From the NCBI RefSeq assembly GCF_000224145.3, contig NC_020167.2:2978450-3042449 (forward strand): a stretch of DNA of 64,000 nucleotides, written 5' to 3'. The stretch is from Ciona intestinalis. Its lineage: Eukaryota > Chordata > Ascidiacea > Phlebobranchia > Cionidae. Each line of letters starts with the position of its first letter. Position 1 is the stretch's first letter. This document shows, one piece after another, positions 36,365-49,000 of the stretch. The position numbers and the translations under genes are program-made. Below the pieces are notes generated by a model. That model ran no database searches. It was not told the origin of the DNA and saw only the letters and a list, made by a program, of their open reading frames with translations.

Positions 36365-38805
36365 GATGTAAAGATGGTTTCATTCAAAACACAATTTAAA
36401 CAAGACTGGAATGAATATTAGCGCAACTTACCGCACAAACCTTATTCTGTTTGCATTTTGTACATAAATCTTGTATTGTGACTTGCTTTCTATTACCGTA
36501 AGGTAAAATTGGTTGATAAAAAGTAATCGAATTGTAATTCCCAAAAATATTGTAGAGCCTTTATGTTTACATAATACGGAACAGCATGCATGTTTGGATT
36601 AACTCTTAAGCAATGACTAACGCTTTTTTCTACGATATAACTTGGCTTATAATGCATGAAGATTTGGTTTTGTGTGTATTTTTTAAATCATTTTTGTTCC
36701 ACGTCCTTGAAATATTGAAATAAATGTACAGTTTCAAACCTCTAGCCATTCTATGTGATAAGATTTTGCATTATATATAGTAAGGAATATACTTGCAGGA
36801 TATTCTTTGATCGTGACCTTTGGTTATACAGTTTTATTAAATTAATAGGATTTCGTCGCTTCGTAACCCTATAAAACCGGATCAAACCTGGATCGATTTT
36901 TCAAACACCGTTGGTGCTTACGTCCATAGAAAACGTCCATGAGTAAAAAAATATGGTTACTGACGGGTTGTCCAAAGTCTCAACCATACAGAAACAGGGA
37001 AAAATATATTAGAAATAAATACCCACAAACCTACTGTCATGGTAACTTGTCAACGATTATGAATTGTATGGTGCAGAAAAGATGCTACAATACAGAATAT
37101 ATATCAGAGTGTGTAGTTTGATCATCGCTATACCTTCCTTCCAAAAAAGAACTTAAAATATTTCTACAATACACTATCGCAACCTATAGGTCAAATGCTT
37201 TGATTTATCTACTGATTTAAATAATTAATGTGTTCGATGTTGCCTTCGTGAACTCGCCTCGTGTTGTGTGAGAATAAGAAAGTTGACGTCATTGAGCTAT
37301 GTGGAAGGCCGGTGGAAAGCCCCCTGTTTCCTGCGCTTCTCACGTTTCTCCTTTATTTCGCAATAACGACGACACAAAATATTTGTACACGATCCAATCG
37401 ATAAAATATTCGATAATTTGACGACGCCTTTGGTAGTTTCAAAGCTGTTGTTTACACATAACTATATGTTTCAATGTAGCACGTTGTTTGATAGTTTTGA
37501 AGTGGTGCCGAGTCCGATAGAAAATAAAGAAAGACATGTGTATCGTTGACGCTAACGTTGAGATCGTTTAATTATTTTACCACTGCTTATAAACGGTATC
37601 TTGTACTTTACGCAAGGTGACGTATTCAGTATTTAACATTAATCATTCATGAGACACATGAAAACTGAAACTTTTTCCCAAAGGACTTGTTATTTATCAA
37701 CGCTAGGCTCAGAACGAATATTTTTAGTCAGTTTGAAAGTTTGTAGTGCGACATTTTTCTGCCTATGTGTGAATTTTTTCGTTGCGCAAAACACTCATTT
37801 AATAAGTTCCCAAAAGTCATTATGGGCAAATGTTTAGTTACGGAAATCTTGACCAGGCCGAACTTTAAATTCTTGACTTGTCTATGGCAGAAAATCTTAT
37901 ACGCTTGACTTGCTTGCCCTGGGCGCGTATTTTAGTCAAGTAGTAAAGGGCAGAGGGCCAACGCCGGCTCGTTATGTTTTCGTTTTAGCACGCCGGCACG
38001 TTGTGCTCATTTGGAATTTTAGACTAATGAATAATGCAAGCGTTCTGCAGTTTATTCAAACTAGTGCGCTAAGAATGATGTAAGCTTTGAGAAACAGTAG
38101 CGTATCTCACGTTTCTTTAAACTTCCATCTTGTACAACATTACAAATCGAAATCGCAGATAGTGCTGTAAAGAACAACTTGTTTGTGTTATGCAGCCTAG
38201 GCAATGTCTCGCCGTTCCACTATGTTTACGAAAAATGTATCGTTATACGTATACGTAGCCCATATATTTAACTGTGTTTAATTGATTTGGTTGGGCGCAA
38301 CGGGCAAATTTTCAATGACTTATTCGGTTATATATAAGTCTGTGTGTGCAAGAGTTATTTGTGACAACGGAAACTTGTAGGCCAAGGGAAGCAATTATGT
38401 CAATCAAACCCCTAAACACGTCCGAAAAAAAGTTTTACCAAGACAGGCTCTTACGCTATCGTTAAGCAGCGGGTTATGTAAACGAGAAGATAGTTCAGAA
38501 TGTTCGTCGTAAGCAAGTTCTATATACCCTTCAAAACAGCCTGCGGTTTCCCTCTTGTTTATCTCTCCTTTCTCTTAGTAAACAGTTTTACTCTTCTACT
38601 TTCCGTGTGGCGCCGATAAATTGTGTAGCGAAGTGAACTGTGAGTGAGTTCGTGGACGATAACGCCGTGTCTGTTTGGTCAGTGCTTTGGAAACAAAGTA
38701 TTTAGCATGTATATCACTAAAGTCAATTTCTGCTAGTGTTCGTATTTATGTGAAACTTCGCTTTGCAGATTTAGTAATTTCACAGACAAATTAATAGTAA
38801 GAATA
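36365..38805. other. Intergenic region between the tetraspan paralogues
   Basis: About 2.4 kb with the 3' UTR of paralogue 1 and a family B repeat fragment at about 36940-37085 ('gggttgtccaaagtctcaac', 'ggtaacttgtcaacgatta'). No exon was recognised. An acceptor-like 'ctttgcag' at about 38762-38769 suggests a 5' UTR intron for paralogue 2, as at the equivalent place before paralogue 1. Confidence 0.5.
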
Positions 38806-41341
38806 ATGTCAAGGTGTCTGCAAGTTTCCACGATCGTTGTATCGTTTTTAGCGATGATATGCATCATTGTGTCACTGGCTACTAACTGCTGGATGACGGT
38901 AAGTTACTTTAAATATATTTTTTTTGCATTTAAGAAGGAGTTTTATTATAAAGTAAAAGTTAAGGTTAAAGTGGTGAATAATTTAATAATTCGCACGGAT
39001 GAGAATTTGAACTTGACTGTCGTTATTTTACCGATTTAAACATGGTAACTTTTTCGCGCAGGCGTGTATGGATACCACCAGCATGATGCAATCGGCAGGA
39101 GGTGCAGCTGAACTGCCTCCATCCATCACAAAAATGATGAATGGTGACATCTGTTTTACTACTGGACTTTTCCAAATATCGTTCTCTTTTATGCAGCTGC
39201 ATTCCGCCGTTGGTCTGCCAGGTGGGTCGCTTCATTTTAACGTTTATGCTATGTGGTAATATAATTTAGTAGGATGGGGAAAGATGGGACACCTTTTCAT
39301 TCTATTTTCTCGTACATTTTGGTAGTAAACAAAGAACATTTAAAGAATTAAAAAAACTTGTCCTCGCGACTTTCATAGACCGTTGTTAGTTGTTTAAACA
39401 CGATCAGGATATTTATATATTTTGTGCTAAAGGTGTCCTATCTTCCCCCACCCCACTAAATAAGGGGTTGGGGAAATATGAGACACGTTTTTATTCTATT
39501 TTCTCATCCCATTTAGAAGTAAACAAAAACCACTAAAAGAATTATGTAACCATATCCTCACGACTCCAATACACCGTTGTCAATTGTTCAAAACAAGAAC
39601 AGGATATTTAAATATTATGTGCTAAAGGTGTCCCATCTTACCCCAACCCACTATACATGGTCCCACAAGTGGGGCTTTCTAAAAATAATGAACCCTATTG
39701 TTGGTCAAGTTAATTTTAATCACCAACATATTTCTTTGTTGTTTTAAGTCAACTCAATGGATTCATTTGTAAAAGTCACTATTGGTCTACTTGCGTTTTC
39801 TCTCCTGGTTCTACTGTTTGGGGCAGTGTTGGTTGGCCTATCTGTTTGTTCTGTTTCAATGAGCAGCAGAAGAAAGGTACTCGCTCGTCTGTACAATGGA
39901 ATTGGTGCCATTGCGCTGTTTATTGCGGGTATGTATTGGTATTTGTTATTGTAAAATAGAGCACTATTTATTTTTGTAGACCAGGTCAGACAGCATTTGA
40001 CCTTTGGATCCTGTCCTTAACAAAACCTATTTGACCTGCCTATAATTCACTTTATTTGCCTGTAGGCATACTGCAGTTGCACTGTTATGTTGTGATCTTA
40101 TTTTTGTTAAAACTTTTTTATAGCATAAGACGCTCTGCTAAAGTAACAATCAAGTGTTGGGTTGAACTAAAATGATTTTTTTACTGTAATAATCAATAGA
40201 TATGGCTCCAGTTTAATGATAAATGATAAATAACTAAACAGCAATGAAGGTTTATGTCATCAATCTAAAATAACTTAATACGGGAGCCATAAAGAGAAGG
40301 TCACTTACGGTTGACCAACCTTAGGTTAGAGCTGGTGAAATCTTCTGAGTAATTATATCAGACATACTTCACTGTAGACAAATTTATTATTTTTTTTTAC
40401 AATTTAATAATATAAATCTTTATATATTAACTTAGCTAACAGAAAAACACGACTATCAATACAAAATGTATAAACCTTTATGTCAGAATGCATTTTATGA
40501 TTTTAATTTTGCAGCAATCTTTATCCTTGCTGGAGCCTTGGCTTACACGGTCCCACAAAGCCAGTTGGTTCACCAACCACTGCCTTGGATGGCACAACTT
40601 GGAAAAACCTTTACTAAAATAATGCCGGGAAGTTTGTTTCCTGCGGGTGGATCAATTCCTTCAATGGGTAGTGATGGTTCATCTTTTCCTGGTTTTAATA
40701 CCGATGGTACAGGTAGTTATGACCCATCTACTTTGTCCGGTTTTGGTGGTAATGGTACAAACAATTTTGATCCCTCATCCTTACCAGGTTTCGGTGGTGA
40801 TGGTACAAACAATTTTGATCCCTTATCCTTACCAGGTTTAGGTGGTAATGGTACAAATAATTTTGATCCATCATCTTTGCCTGGTTTTAATGCTGGTACA
40901 AATGGTGACAATCCCTCATCTTTGCCTGGTCCTAATAACGATGGCACAAACAATTTTGATCCCTCATCTTTGCCTAGTTTTGTTGGAGGTGGTACTAATG
41001 GTTTTGATCCATCATCTTTGCCTGACTTGGGAAGCAATGTTCCACATGAAGATTCCTCATCTGTACTTTCTGAATCAGTAAGCCCTAATGAAAACAGTAG
41101 GGGTTCTTCTATAGTTCCTGGGTTCGGTGTTTTGGATGGCAATGCTACATCTTCCATGACTCAATCTCTAATGCAAACTTTTGGCCACATGGATCCTGTA
41201 TTCGGATATTCCATGTACTTCAGTTATGTAGCTTTTATTTTTACTGTGCTTGCTGCCATTATGGCTGCTGTTGTGTCGTGCCGTGGTAGTGTAGAGTACC
41301 CAGATACTGTACCACTTGACAGCAACATTGGAAGAATATAA
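38806..41341 (+). CDS. Four-transmembrane (claudin-like) protein, paralogue 2, with tandem-repeat loop 2
   Basis: Exons: 38806-38898, 39062-39221, 39749-39928, 40515-41341; 1260 nt, 419 residues. The first three exons have exactly the same lengths as in paralogue 1 (93, 160, 180). The start MSRCLQ, the NSMDxFxKxTIGL segment, CSVSMSS, the AIFILAGALAYTVPQS entry to loop 2, MDPVFGYS and the tail VEYPDTVPLDSNIGRI are shared. Loop 2 is enlarged by seven 16-residue repeats of the type GTNNFDPSSLPGFGGN (40706-41038), some with N-G-T glycosylation sequons. The furin-like RKKR of paralogue 1 is missing. Intron 2 contains two adjacent MITEs. Function is unknown; a surface or junctional adhesion role is only a guess from topology. 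AATAAA lies near 41423. Confidence 0.85.
39267..39461. mobile_element. Palindromic MITE family A, first of a tandem pair
   Basis: Runs 'taggatggggaaagatggga' to 'tatcttcccccaccccacta'. The interior includes 'tggtagtaaacaaagaacat' and 'aaacacgatcaggatattta'. It lies in intron 2 of tetraspan paralogue 2 and abuts the next copy. Confidence 0.85.
39462..39655. mobile_element. Palindromic MITE family A, second of a tandem pair
   Basis: Begins 'ggggttggggaaatatgaga' and ends 'cccatcttaccccaaccca' before 'ctata'. It is in the same orientation as the preceding copy with almost no spacer. Confidence 0.85.
40706..41038 (+). repeat. 48-bp coding tandem repeat, seven copies
   Basis: Encodes seven near-16-residue units (GTGSYDPSTLSGFGGN, GTNNFDPSSLPGFGGD, GTNNFDPLSLPGLGGN and so on; one unit is a residue short). 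Third-position differences between units indicate that the array is not brand new. Confidence 0.93.
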
Positions 41342-41816
41342 GAGATTGCAACTAACTTTGTAGTACTGTATAAAAAATAAGTGGAACCCTACTTGAAACC
41401 ATGACAACCAGAGTAAAGTGTTGAATAAATGCCTTTATTGCTTGTAGCTCTGTGCCTCAAGTATTTACTTATCCTTATTAGGTTAATCCATTGCATGTTT
41501 TATTAACTCATTGTATACGTGTCATAGTGTATTTTTATTGCCTTTGAAATATGCTTTAAGATATACTTCATCTCATTTACGTTCACACATACTTGTAATA
41601 CATTTCATTATTCATGATAAATCCCTCAATTTGTTTATCAGTAACAAAAGTTGGGGATGCCCCAATAGAACCAGAGTATACTAAGCAAGTTTCAAATCAA
41701 AACTTATATATTTTACAGTCTATATAGTGCCTCGTGCGTTCGAGGACCTCATGCCAAGAATGACGTCAAACATGCCTCAATTACTGTTTCAAATGTATAC
41801 AGCCATTTTACTTTGT

Positions 41817-41961
41817 ATATAGTAGGGTGGGGGAATGCGGGACACCATTTCATTCTGTTTCTTCGTCCTATTTGGTAGTAAACAAAAATTAAAGAATTAT
41901 TATAAAATTATATCCTCGCGTCTCCCTGGTCCGTTGTTAACTGTTTAAAACACGATCAAAC
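41817..41961. mobile_element. Left part of a palindromic MITE family A copy, interrupted by another element
   Basis: Starts 'tatatagtagggtgggggaa' and runs into 'gtttaaaacacgatcaaac', where the larger element begins. The rest of the MITE resumes at 43782 ('catttatatacttaaatgtg...gtgtcccattttactc') up to about 43847. Confidence 0.75.
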
Positions 41962-42241
41962 CAAAGTTAGTATAGACCAAGTTAGGAAACGGATTGTAAA
42001 ACAACGAGTCTTGTTATCCATTGTCTCGCGTCTATGACGTCATAGTCGCCACCATTACGGAGCCCACCGCATAGCATTTTATCATTGCTGGGTGCTGTTT
42101 TTCGTTTAAATATTGCGATTTTTTAAAAACCAAGCACTTCTGCGCGTAAAAATAGCTTTCTACTAATGTTATATCTTATCACAATAATAATTTTTATTGA
42201 ACACCTCAATCGATTAAAGAGTAAAAAAAACAAAAAATATT

Positions 42242-42393
42242 AAGTTTACTAACCAAAAACATAAAAGAACATGCTTAAAATATAAAAATACAAACAAAAA
42301 CGCATAACATTACCATATAAGTTTACTAACCAAAAACATAAAAGAACATGCCTAAAATATAAAAATACAAACAAAAACGCATAACATTACCAT
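42242..42393. repeat. 77-bp tandem duplication
   Basis: The block beginning 'aagtttactaaccaaaaaca' occurs at 42242 and 42319 with almost no differences. It lies within the inverted-repeat element. Confidence 0.92.
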
Positions 42394-42504
42394 AAAGTGG
42401 TGTATCTAGCTGCAGTTTTGCATGTAAATTGCCGTAATTTTACTTTTTGGCTCACAAATTTAACACGTATACCCGACAACGAAACTTAGGGTATCTTTGT
42501 AAAA

Positions 42505-43773
42505 TTTGCCTAAAATCGAAGTGACATTGAGGAAAACAATACTGAGTTACTATTTTTGGACTTCTGCTTGAATTAGTAAGCTACCTTTTCTGTGTTCCGG
42601 GTCTTTATGAAATCGGAAGACGCGAACACCTCATCTGCTAGTACTTAAGCAGTTTGGAGCTGCATCTCCACTCATGTTGGATTATAAATGTAGTAAAGAA
42701 TGGCTCTGTAGATTCGTAGGTATGATCATATCCTATTATGTAAAAACTAAGCGGATTTCTGCTGGTCTTAATCGCCAACGTAAAGTACCCTGTTAAACCA
42801 CACTGTACGCCGAAAACCAGTCAAAATATTAATTTACTCCACATTAATTCCTAGATCTAATATTATATAACAAGATTTATATTAGAAATTATATTTTAAA
42901 TGTTAAAACTACCGCTATACGTTTTTTTATAGCTTTGTATCGCTTACAAGAACTATATGAACACATGCCGACCATGCATTTGTATAGGCGATTCACGCTC
43001 TGTGGGCTCCGTTTCCTAACTTGGTCTATCTAACTTTGCTTTTGTCTAAAGGTCTCTTTACTTCAGTTTGACGCGCTTTATTATGTTAACCAGCTTCGTT
43101 TGGTTGCAATTCATGCGGTAACTAAAAAGAAACGGAATACACCGTCAATATATACATATACACATGATGTNNNNNNNNNNNNNNNNNNNNNNNNNNNNNN
43201 NNNNNNNNNNNNNNNNNNNNTTTGCCTAATATCGAAGTGACATTGAGGAAAACAATACTGAGTTACTATTTTTGTTCCTTTGCTTGAATTAGTAAGCTAC
43301 CTTTTCTGCGTTCCGGGTCTTTATGAAATCGGAAAACGCGAACACCTTATCTGCTAGTACTTAAGCAGTTTGGAGCTGCGTGTCCACCAATGTTGGATAA
43401 TAAATGTAGTAAAGAATGGCTCTGTAGGTTCGTAGGTATGATCATATATTATTATGTAAACTAAGCTGATTGCTGCTAGTCTTAATCGCCAACGTAAAGT
43501 ACCCTGTTAAACCACACTGTACGCCGAAAACCAGTCAAAATACTAATTTACTCCACATTAAATCCTAGATTTAATATTATATAACAAGATTTATATTAGA
43601 AATTATATTTTATATGTTAAAACAACCGCTATACGTGTTTTTTAGCTTTGTATCGCTTACAAGAACTAAATGAACACATGCCGACCATGCATTTGTATAG
43701 GCGATTCACGCTCTGTGGGCTCCGTAATGGTGGACACGAGCGCCGTTTCCTAACTTGGTCTATACTAACTTTG
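42505..43773. repeat. Duplicated sequence flanking the second N gap
   Basis: Sequence 42505-43038 is repeated at 43221-43773 with scattered differences; the right copy has an extra 'taatggtggacacgagcgcc'. The left copy is followed by unrelated DNA (43039-43170), the right copy by the target duplication. Either two haplotypes or two element copies were joined at the gap. Confidence 0.85.
43171..43220. other. Assembly gap (50 N)
   Basis: Second run of N, again flanked by near-identical sequence on both sides. Confidence 0.98.
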
Positions 43774-44251
43774 GATCAAACCATTTATATACTTAAATGT
43801 GTCATTGTGTCAAAAATGTGTCCCATTTTACTCTATAGTACTCTCTTCGAGAGTATTATGGTACTACATATGTAATTTTCACTGTGCAATACTGATCATA
43901 TATATTCACAGCACAGTAAAACTTCGCAGACAGAGTACACATCTAAATTCGTTTATATAGAATCGCGCTTGCATTCAAATAAAAAAAGTTTTTTATACGG
44001 ATATTCCCCTATGGTGAGACTCTATACAGCGTGATTTCTAATCAAAGATGTTGTAACGTCGGTGGTTTAGTCGTTTATAGAGCACTGCACTTTAGAAGTG
44101 AATAAGAAAATAGTTCCACACTCAGGTATAATAAATAATTTTATGATAATTGTTACTCAAACAGAACCAATAGTGTTTAGCTTTAAATTAATTTAACGTT
44201 TAAACTGTTCTTTAAATGGTGTAAATTTGTGATACAAACTGTTGTATTAAA

Positions 44252-45748
44252 ATGCCAAGACGACAAATCCCCAGAAGTCTTCGGGAAATGTCAATTTCCA
44301 ATATTGCAGACAACATGAACAAGGTTTGGTCAAGTGACTACAGAGAACAGTATGGTTCAAATCAACTTAGATATATCATTGGCCCATTTGACTGTTTAGA
44401 CGGTGACTCTGTTTCCAGAATCCTAGAACGCATTTGTGCACGAAGAAAAATGACCAGGCTTTATTTACAGCTATTAATTGTACCGAATATCAGTGTTCTG
44501 GACTTGAAGATGTGCAATTCATTAGTGAATGATGCACTTATAAATGTCATCATAACAAGATGTGTAAAACTCACTAATCTGAACCTTGCTAATTGCAATA
44601 GAGTTTCCTCGCAAAAACTGGCTGCTATTGTTCTGCAATTTTGCAAAACTTTACAAACCCTTGATGTGTCGCATACAAATTTTGATGATAACACAGCAAA
44701 AGTGGTTGGTCAAAACTGCAAAGTTCTTAGTGTGTTAAACATAAGCGGTTCCTCCCGGTTGTCTCTTGCTGGAATACAGAGTTTGTTTTGTATTGATTCC
44801 AAGCAAAGCAACACCAAGCTAACAATGTTTAGCAAAACTGTCAAAATTTTGCATATGTGGTATTGTGAGGCAGATGTAAACTTAGTGGCCAAAGTTTTAA
44901 AATCTTGGAGTCCTCAGATCTTACGTTTGTCAGTTGATCATTTCTGGAAAGCAATAGCAATCATCTGTGAACAATCTGACAGCCCATTACCATTGAATTT
45001 GCATGGTTCAAAAGATATGTACCTAGACACATTAAGCTTGTTGACCAATAAAAGTCTGCCACTTATGTTGCAAACTGTTCAGAACCTTAAACACCTCACT
45101 CTGTTCACAACCAGCTCAACTCATTGTGATGAATTATTTTATGTTTTAAGTATTTTAAAGTCGCTCACAACATTTACTGTATATTGGCGACTGCCTTTTC
45201 ATTTTCTAAAATATGTTGGTGCCTGCTGTAGTTATATAACGAAATTAGACATTCAGGTTTCAGACATTGAAGAATGGTCTCAACATCACTAAGTACTTGA
45301 AGAATCTTTTATTTCCCATATAACCTCTGCCAATTTTATTGCTGAAGACCAGAATTCTTCTGTCTGGTCAAATTTAGAATGTTTGACAGTTAATATAATA
45401 ACTGAGCATCTAAACACCCCCATTTTCATTGCTCTTAAAGAAATATGTATTGCCTCAGTAAATACCTTGAAAAGTTTTCAATTATCGTGCTGCAATGCGC
45501 ATGAAATGAATGAATTTTTAACATGGTGTTTTGAAAATTGCTTTGTTGTTTTGGAGCGTATTTCTCTGTTTCGCTGCAATGCATTGTCAGTTACAACCTG
45601 TGATCTTATGTTAAATGAAAATCAAGTTTGTGAAATAGATATTCGATTTTGTGAGCAGATTACTTTTTCTGACTACATGATGTTAAAACAACGTATTTCT
45701 GACCAAAAATTAAATGTTAATATAAAATATGACACACCAGAAGATTAA
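44252..45748 (+). CDS. Intronless leucine-rich-repeat protein interrupted by one in-frame stop
   Basis: Reads from ATG 44252 through 346 codons to TAA at 45290-45292, then continues in the same frame for 151 codons to TAA ending at 45748. Residues about 70-190 hold cysteine-containing LRRs of the AMN1/F-box-LRR type (LDLKMCNSLVNDALINVI, LTNLNLANCNRVSSQKLAAI, LQTLDVSHTNFDD, LSVLNISGSSRLS). The part after the stop still reads as LRR-like protein (LERISLFRCNALSVTTCD, VCEIDIRFCEQITFSDYM). No F-box was clearly seen. The absence of introns among intron-rich neighbours suggests a retrocopy origin. The stop could be a polymorphism, a sequencing error, a recent pseudogenisation or a truncation that leaves a functional 346-residue protein. 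An AATAAA lies near 45834. Confidence 0.7.
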
Positions 45749-46015
45749 TTTCAGTAACCAATCACTGGAATAACCTTTGTTTGTGTTTACCAATTTAAAC
45801 CTTGCATAAAAAGCTCATGCAATTTTGCCAATTTAATAAACTGTTGGCTATAGCCTATACTTTTACAATTGTCTTGCAATTTAATAAACCTGTATTCAGT
45901 TACCAAATTTGGAAAAGTGTTTACGTTTTATATATAATATATAATATATATACCTTATATTTTTAAGTAATTTTTTAATGAAATGAATTTAATTTCTTAT
46001 AGTCAAGTATAGTAA

Positions 46016-49000
46016 ATGGAAGCTGTACTTGCTTCCTCACCAGTGTGGTACCAGTCAAGGGCATGTGATGCAACAGAGAGCGGATATTTTGCATTTGCAT
46101 CAAGGAGTCTAGTGTATCTGCTTGATATACGAGGCACAGCCCCACGCCACTATGGTTAGTGTTTTGTATTGGTATTAAAATAAAGATTCGATTTTGACTT
46201 TGTAAATAATCACTCACAATGATACACACAGAATAACTCAGTAGTAGGCATGAGGTACATAATAAATAAACGCAACCTATTTATGCTCATGTCATGGGTG
46301 AACAAGTTGTTATAACATGTCTGCCCTAAATTTTAATATCCGTGTTATAACGGCTGCTGATGCCCCGCTAAAAATAAATTACCTTCATTCAGATATTACT
46401 GTGAAACATAGATATTTTGATCCAAACTTTATAGAATTTTAATTTGACCTTCTCATATTTCAACTAATTTTGTTGTTTTTTTTCTGTTTCTGTTGATTAG
46501 GTATATTGAGTGGCCATGAAGAAAGAGTATCAACCTGCTCGTTTGGTGTGAAAGGTGCCAACGGTGAGCCTTACCTCATTTCAGGTGCTGATGATGGTTT
46601 TGTTAAATGTTGGGACATTCACACCAAGAAAGCAGTAAAGGCACATAAGTCGCATGGAGCGTTTAAAGTTGTGTGCCTGCACTGTTCACCAGGTAATTTG
46701 TTTTAATTAAATTTGTTGTCTAAATCGGCGAAAAATTATATCAATCAGAATTGTTGTCTGAACTGGCCAAACATTGTATATATATATACATACATTTTAA
46801 AACATTTTGTTAAAAATTAAAGTTGGTCAAAACCTTGAATGAAATTTTGTTAAAAAATGAAAAAAATATTTAAAACATTTTTGGGTATAAAGAAATATTA
46901 CGCTTGAATTATTGATAAGTACATACGCTACTGTATTAATTTAAGTCTAGATTATTATGTTCTGAAGTGAATTTTTCATGAGTTTGAGTTTTAAATTAAA
47001 TTTTAAAAGTAATAATTATCTAGGTTTACAATATAGACATACAAAAATATTATAAATTTTTAATCTGTTTTAAAGATCCATAGCACTTAAACACAGTTTA
47101 ACGCCTCTATGATTTTAACATCAAAATATATCAGCATATTGCTATTGTCGCAACCAGACATACTGTTATATTATAAATAAATAGCTTTTTCGTTATACTG
47201 TTTATTCCACCAACATTATACACTTACCAAGTTGTTTATTTTTAATATCTAATATCTATATATTGTATTTTTCTATATTTTGGTGTCTGGTACAAAATTT
47301 AACCCATGCTTATTATGAGGTATTATAATGTATTGGCTTATTGGCGGTCACCATTAGATTCCAAACTCACACTGTAAATGCAATTTGTTGTAGCATCCAA
47401 CAACCTAGTTGTGTCTGGTGATGAAAAAGGATTTATCGTTGTATGGAATGTGGATAGTGATCAAACAAAGAGATTTATGCCGGATGGTGGAGTCCAACAG
47501 ATGCTGTCAGCTATCACTTGCTCTCATCATCACAGTAACTTGGTGGCAGTAGGGTACAAGTCTGGTGCAGTTTCAATTATTGACATTCGGAAAAATGGGA
47601 ACGTGAGTTACACATATCTCAAAAAAAGAAGTACCTTTCTTCCAAGTTGCCACTTTGCCAGCGTCCTGTTTTGTAAATAAATTGGTGTGTTAATGATTAT
47701 TGGTTGAAAAAATAAAACCTGAACAATCTCTCTTTTATAAGTATTACCCAATGGTTATTCCAAAGGCTAAAATGTTTGTATAATTTTAATTTATTTATAT
47801 TAAACAGAAAGCAAAGCTTTGTATACTCTTTGATTAAAAATTGATATCAATAATTCTTTTTATTTTTTAGGTAATTCGTAAACTTCGTGGCCATGGTAAT
47901 GAAATACATTCCATTGTATGGTCAGCGTCACCAAGTGAAGATATCTTTGTTTCAAAACTTGATTCTCCCAACAACCAGACTGTTAATGAACATGACAGGT
48001 AAATTATTATTTTTACTTTTACATATATATATATATAAACATGGATACAATGGATACAATATATTTAATATAAGGTTTATTTAAACAACGCATTTTTTTA
48101 GTTTCCAGAGCATTGTGGTCACAAGTAGCAAAGATAGAACGTTACGTTTGTGGAGTTTATCGAAAGGAAAATGTATTAAAATAATCAAGTTGCCTTCTAA
48201 GCCATCAAAAGGTGAAAGATTTAAAATGTTTATTGTTTTGTATAAATATATATGTTTTTTTCTATTTCTATTTTATATTTTATATTGGTAAGGCCCCAAA
48301 TTTAGACACGCTAAACGTAATTGGGATTTATTGCCAGAGTAACTTATAAACATTGTTATTAGTTACAAACAAATAATCCAGTTAACAACAGTATTTTTAT
48401 CTTGTTAAATTTATATATAACAAAGCAATAATTTTTATTTTTTTTAATTAAAGTTTTGTATTTATTTTTTTTTATTTATAAAAACTTTTATGCTAAAAAT
48501 AAAAATGATCCATTTTTTTTTTCAAATAAAGGACGTCGCATCAGTGAAGACAGCAGTCGCCTATACGTTGCACTACACTGGCCTAAATCATTACGTTCAA
48601 AGTTTCTTTCCTGTTCATACAATGGAGATATTATTCTATGGGATGTTTCAATGGCTGAAAAAGAACAATATAAGGTAATGTGTCCGTCCGTTAATAGTTG
48701 TTATGTTATCTGTATATAATGTTGCTGTTTTATGGTAGGACTTTTTAACTTCTACTTATTTCGTATGAATAGAATGTCTCCTGGTGTGTTAAACTCTTTG
48801 TGTGAATTTTCACAGTGAATCTATTGATTGGTCTAAAAATAGTAACATTACAATCTGTTGTTTTCCAGTTTTTGAATATTAATTTCGTTTTTTTTTTTAC
48901 TGTTTTTATAGAGTTGTTCATTTCTTATTGTATGTTAGTTGCTAAGCCTAACAATAAGGCATGTGAACTTTTTTAGAAAGATTTCCCAAAGCTTTACTAT

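Larger units (their letters stand above)
41962..43773. mobile_element. Non-autonomous inverted-repeat DNA transposon inserted in a MITE
   Basis: Terminal inverted repeats begin CAAAGTTAGTATAGACCAAG at both ends. Subterminal blocks (ccaccattacggagccca) are also inverted. The flanking 8-bp duplication gatcaaac is exact (41954-41961, 43774-43781) and lies within a family A MITE, so this insertion is the younger event. No transposase frame was found. The interior is complicated by an N gap with duplicated flanks, so the true length is uncertain. An 8-bp duplication fits the hAT class. Confidence 0.75.
41342..44251. other. Transposon-filled intergenic region with assembly gap
   Basis: No gene was recognised. 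Content: a family A MITE (41817-41961 and 43782-43847) split by a larger inverted-repeat element (41962-43773), a 77-bp tandem duplication inside it, and an N gap with duplicated flanks. The last 400 bp upstream of the LRR gene look unique. Confidence 0.6.

Noticed and set aside
40717-41157. 146-codon minus-strand open frame opposite the tetraspan repeat
   Set aside because: It is the antisense of the 48-bp coding tandem repeat; the plus strand is supported by splice sites, the paralogue and membrane segments.
45973-46015. Operon-like link between the LRR gene and GEMIN5 by spliced-leader trans-splicing ('ttcttatag' just before the GEMIN5 ATG)
   Set aside because: The acceptor is plausible, but the spacing of about 270 bp is larger than typical Ciona operons and nothing in the sequence proves trans-splicing.
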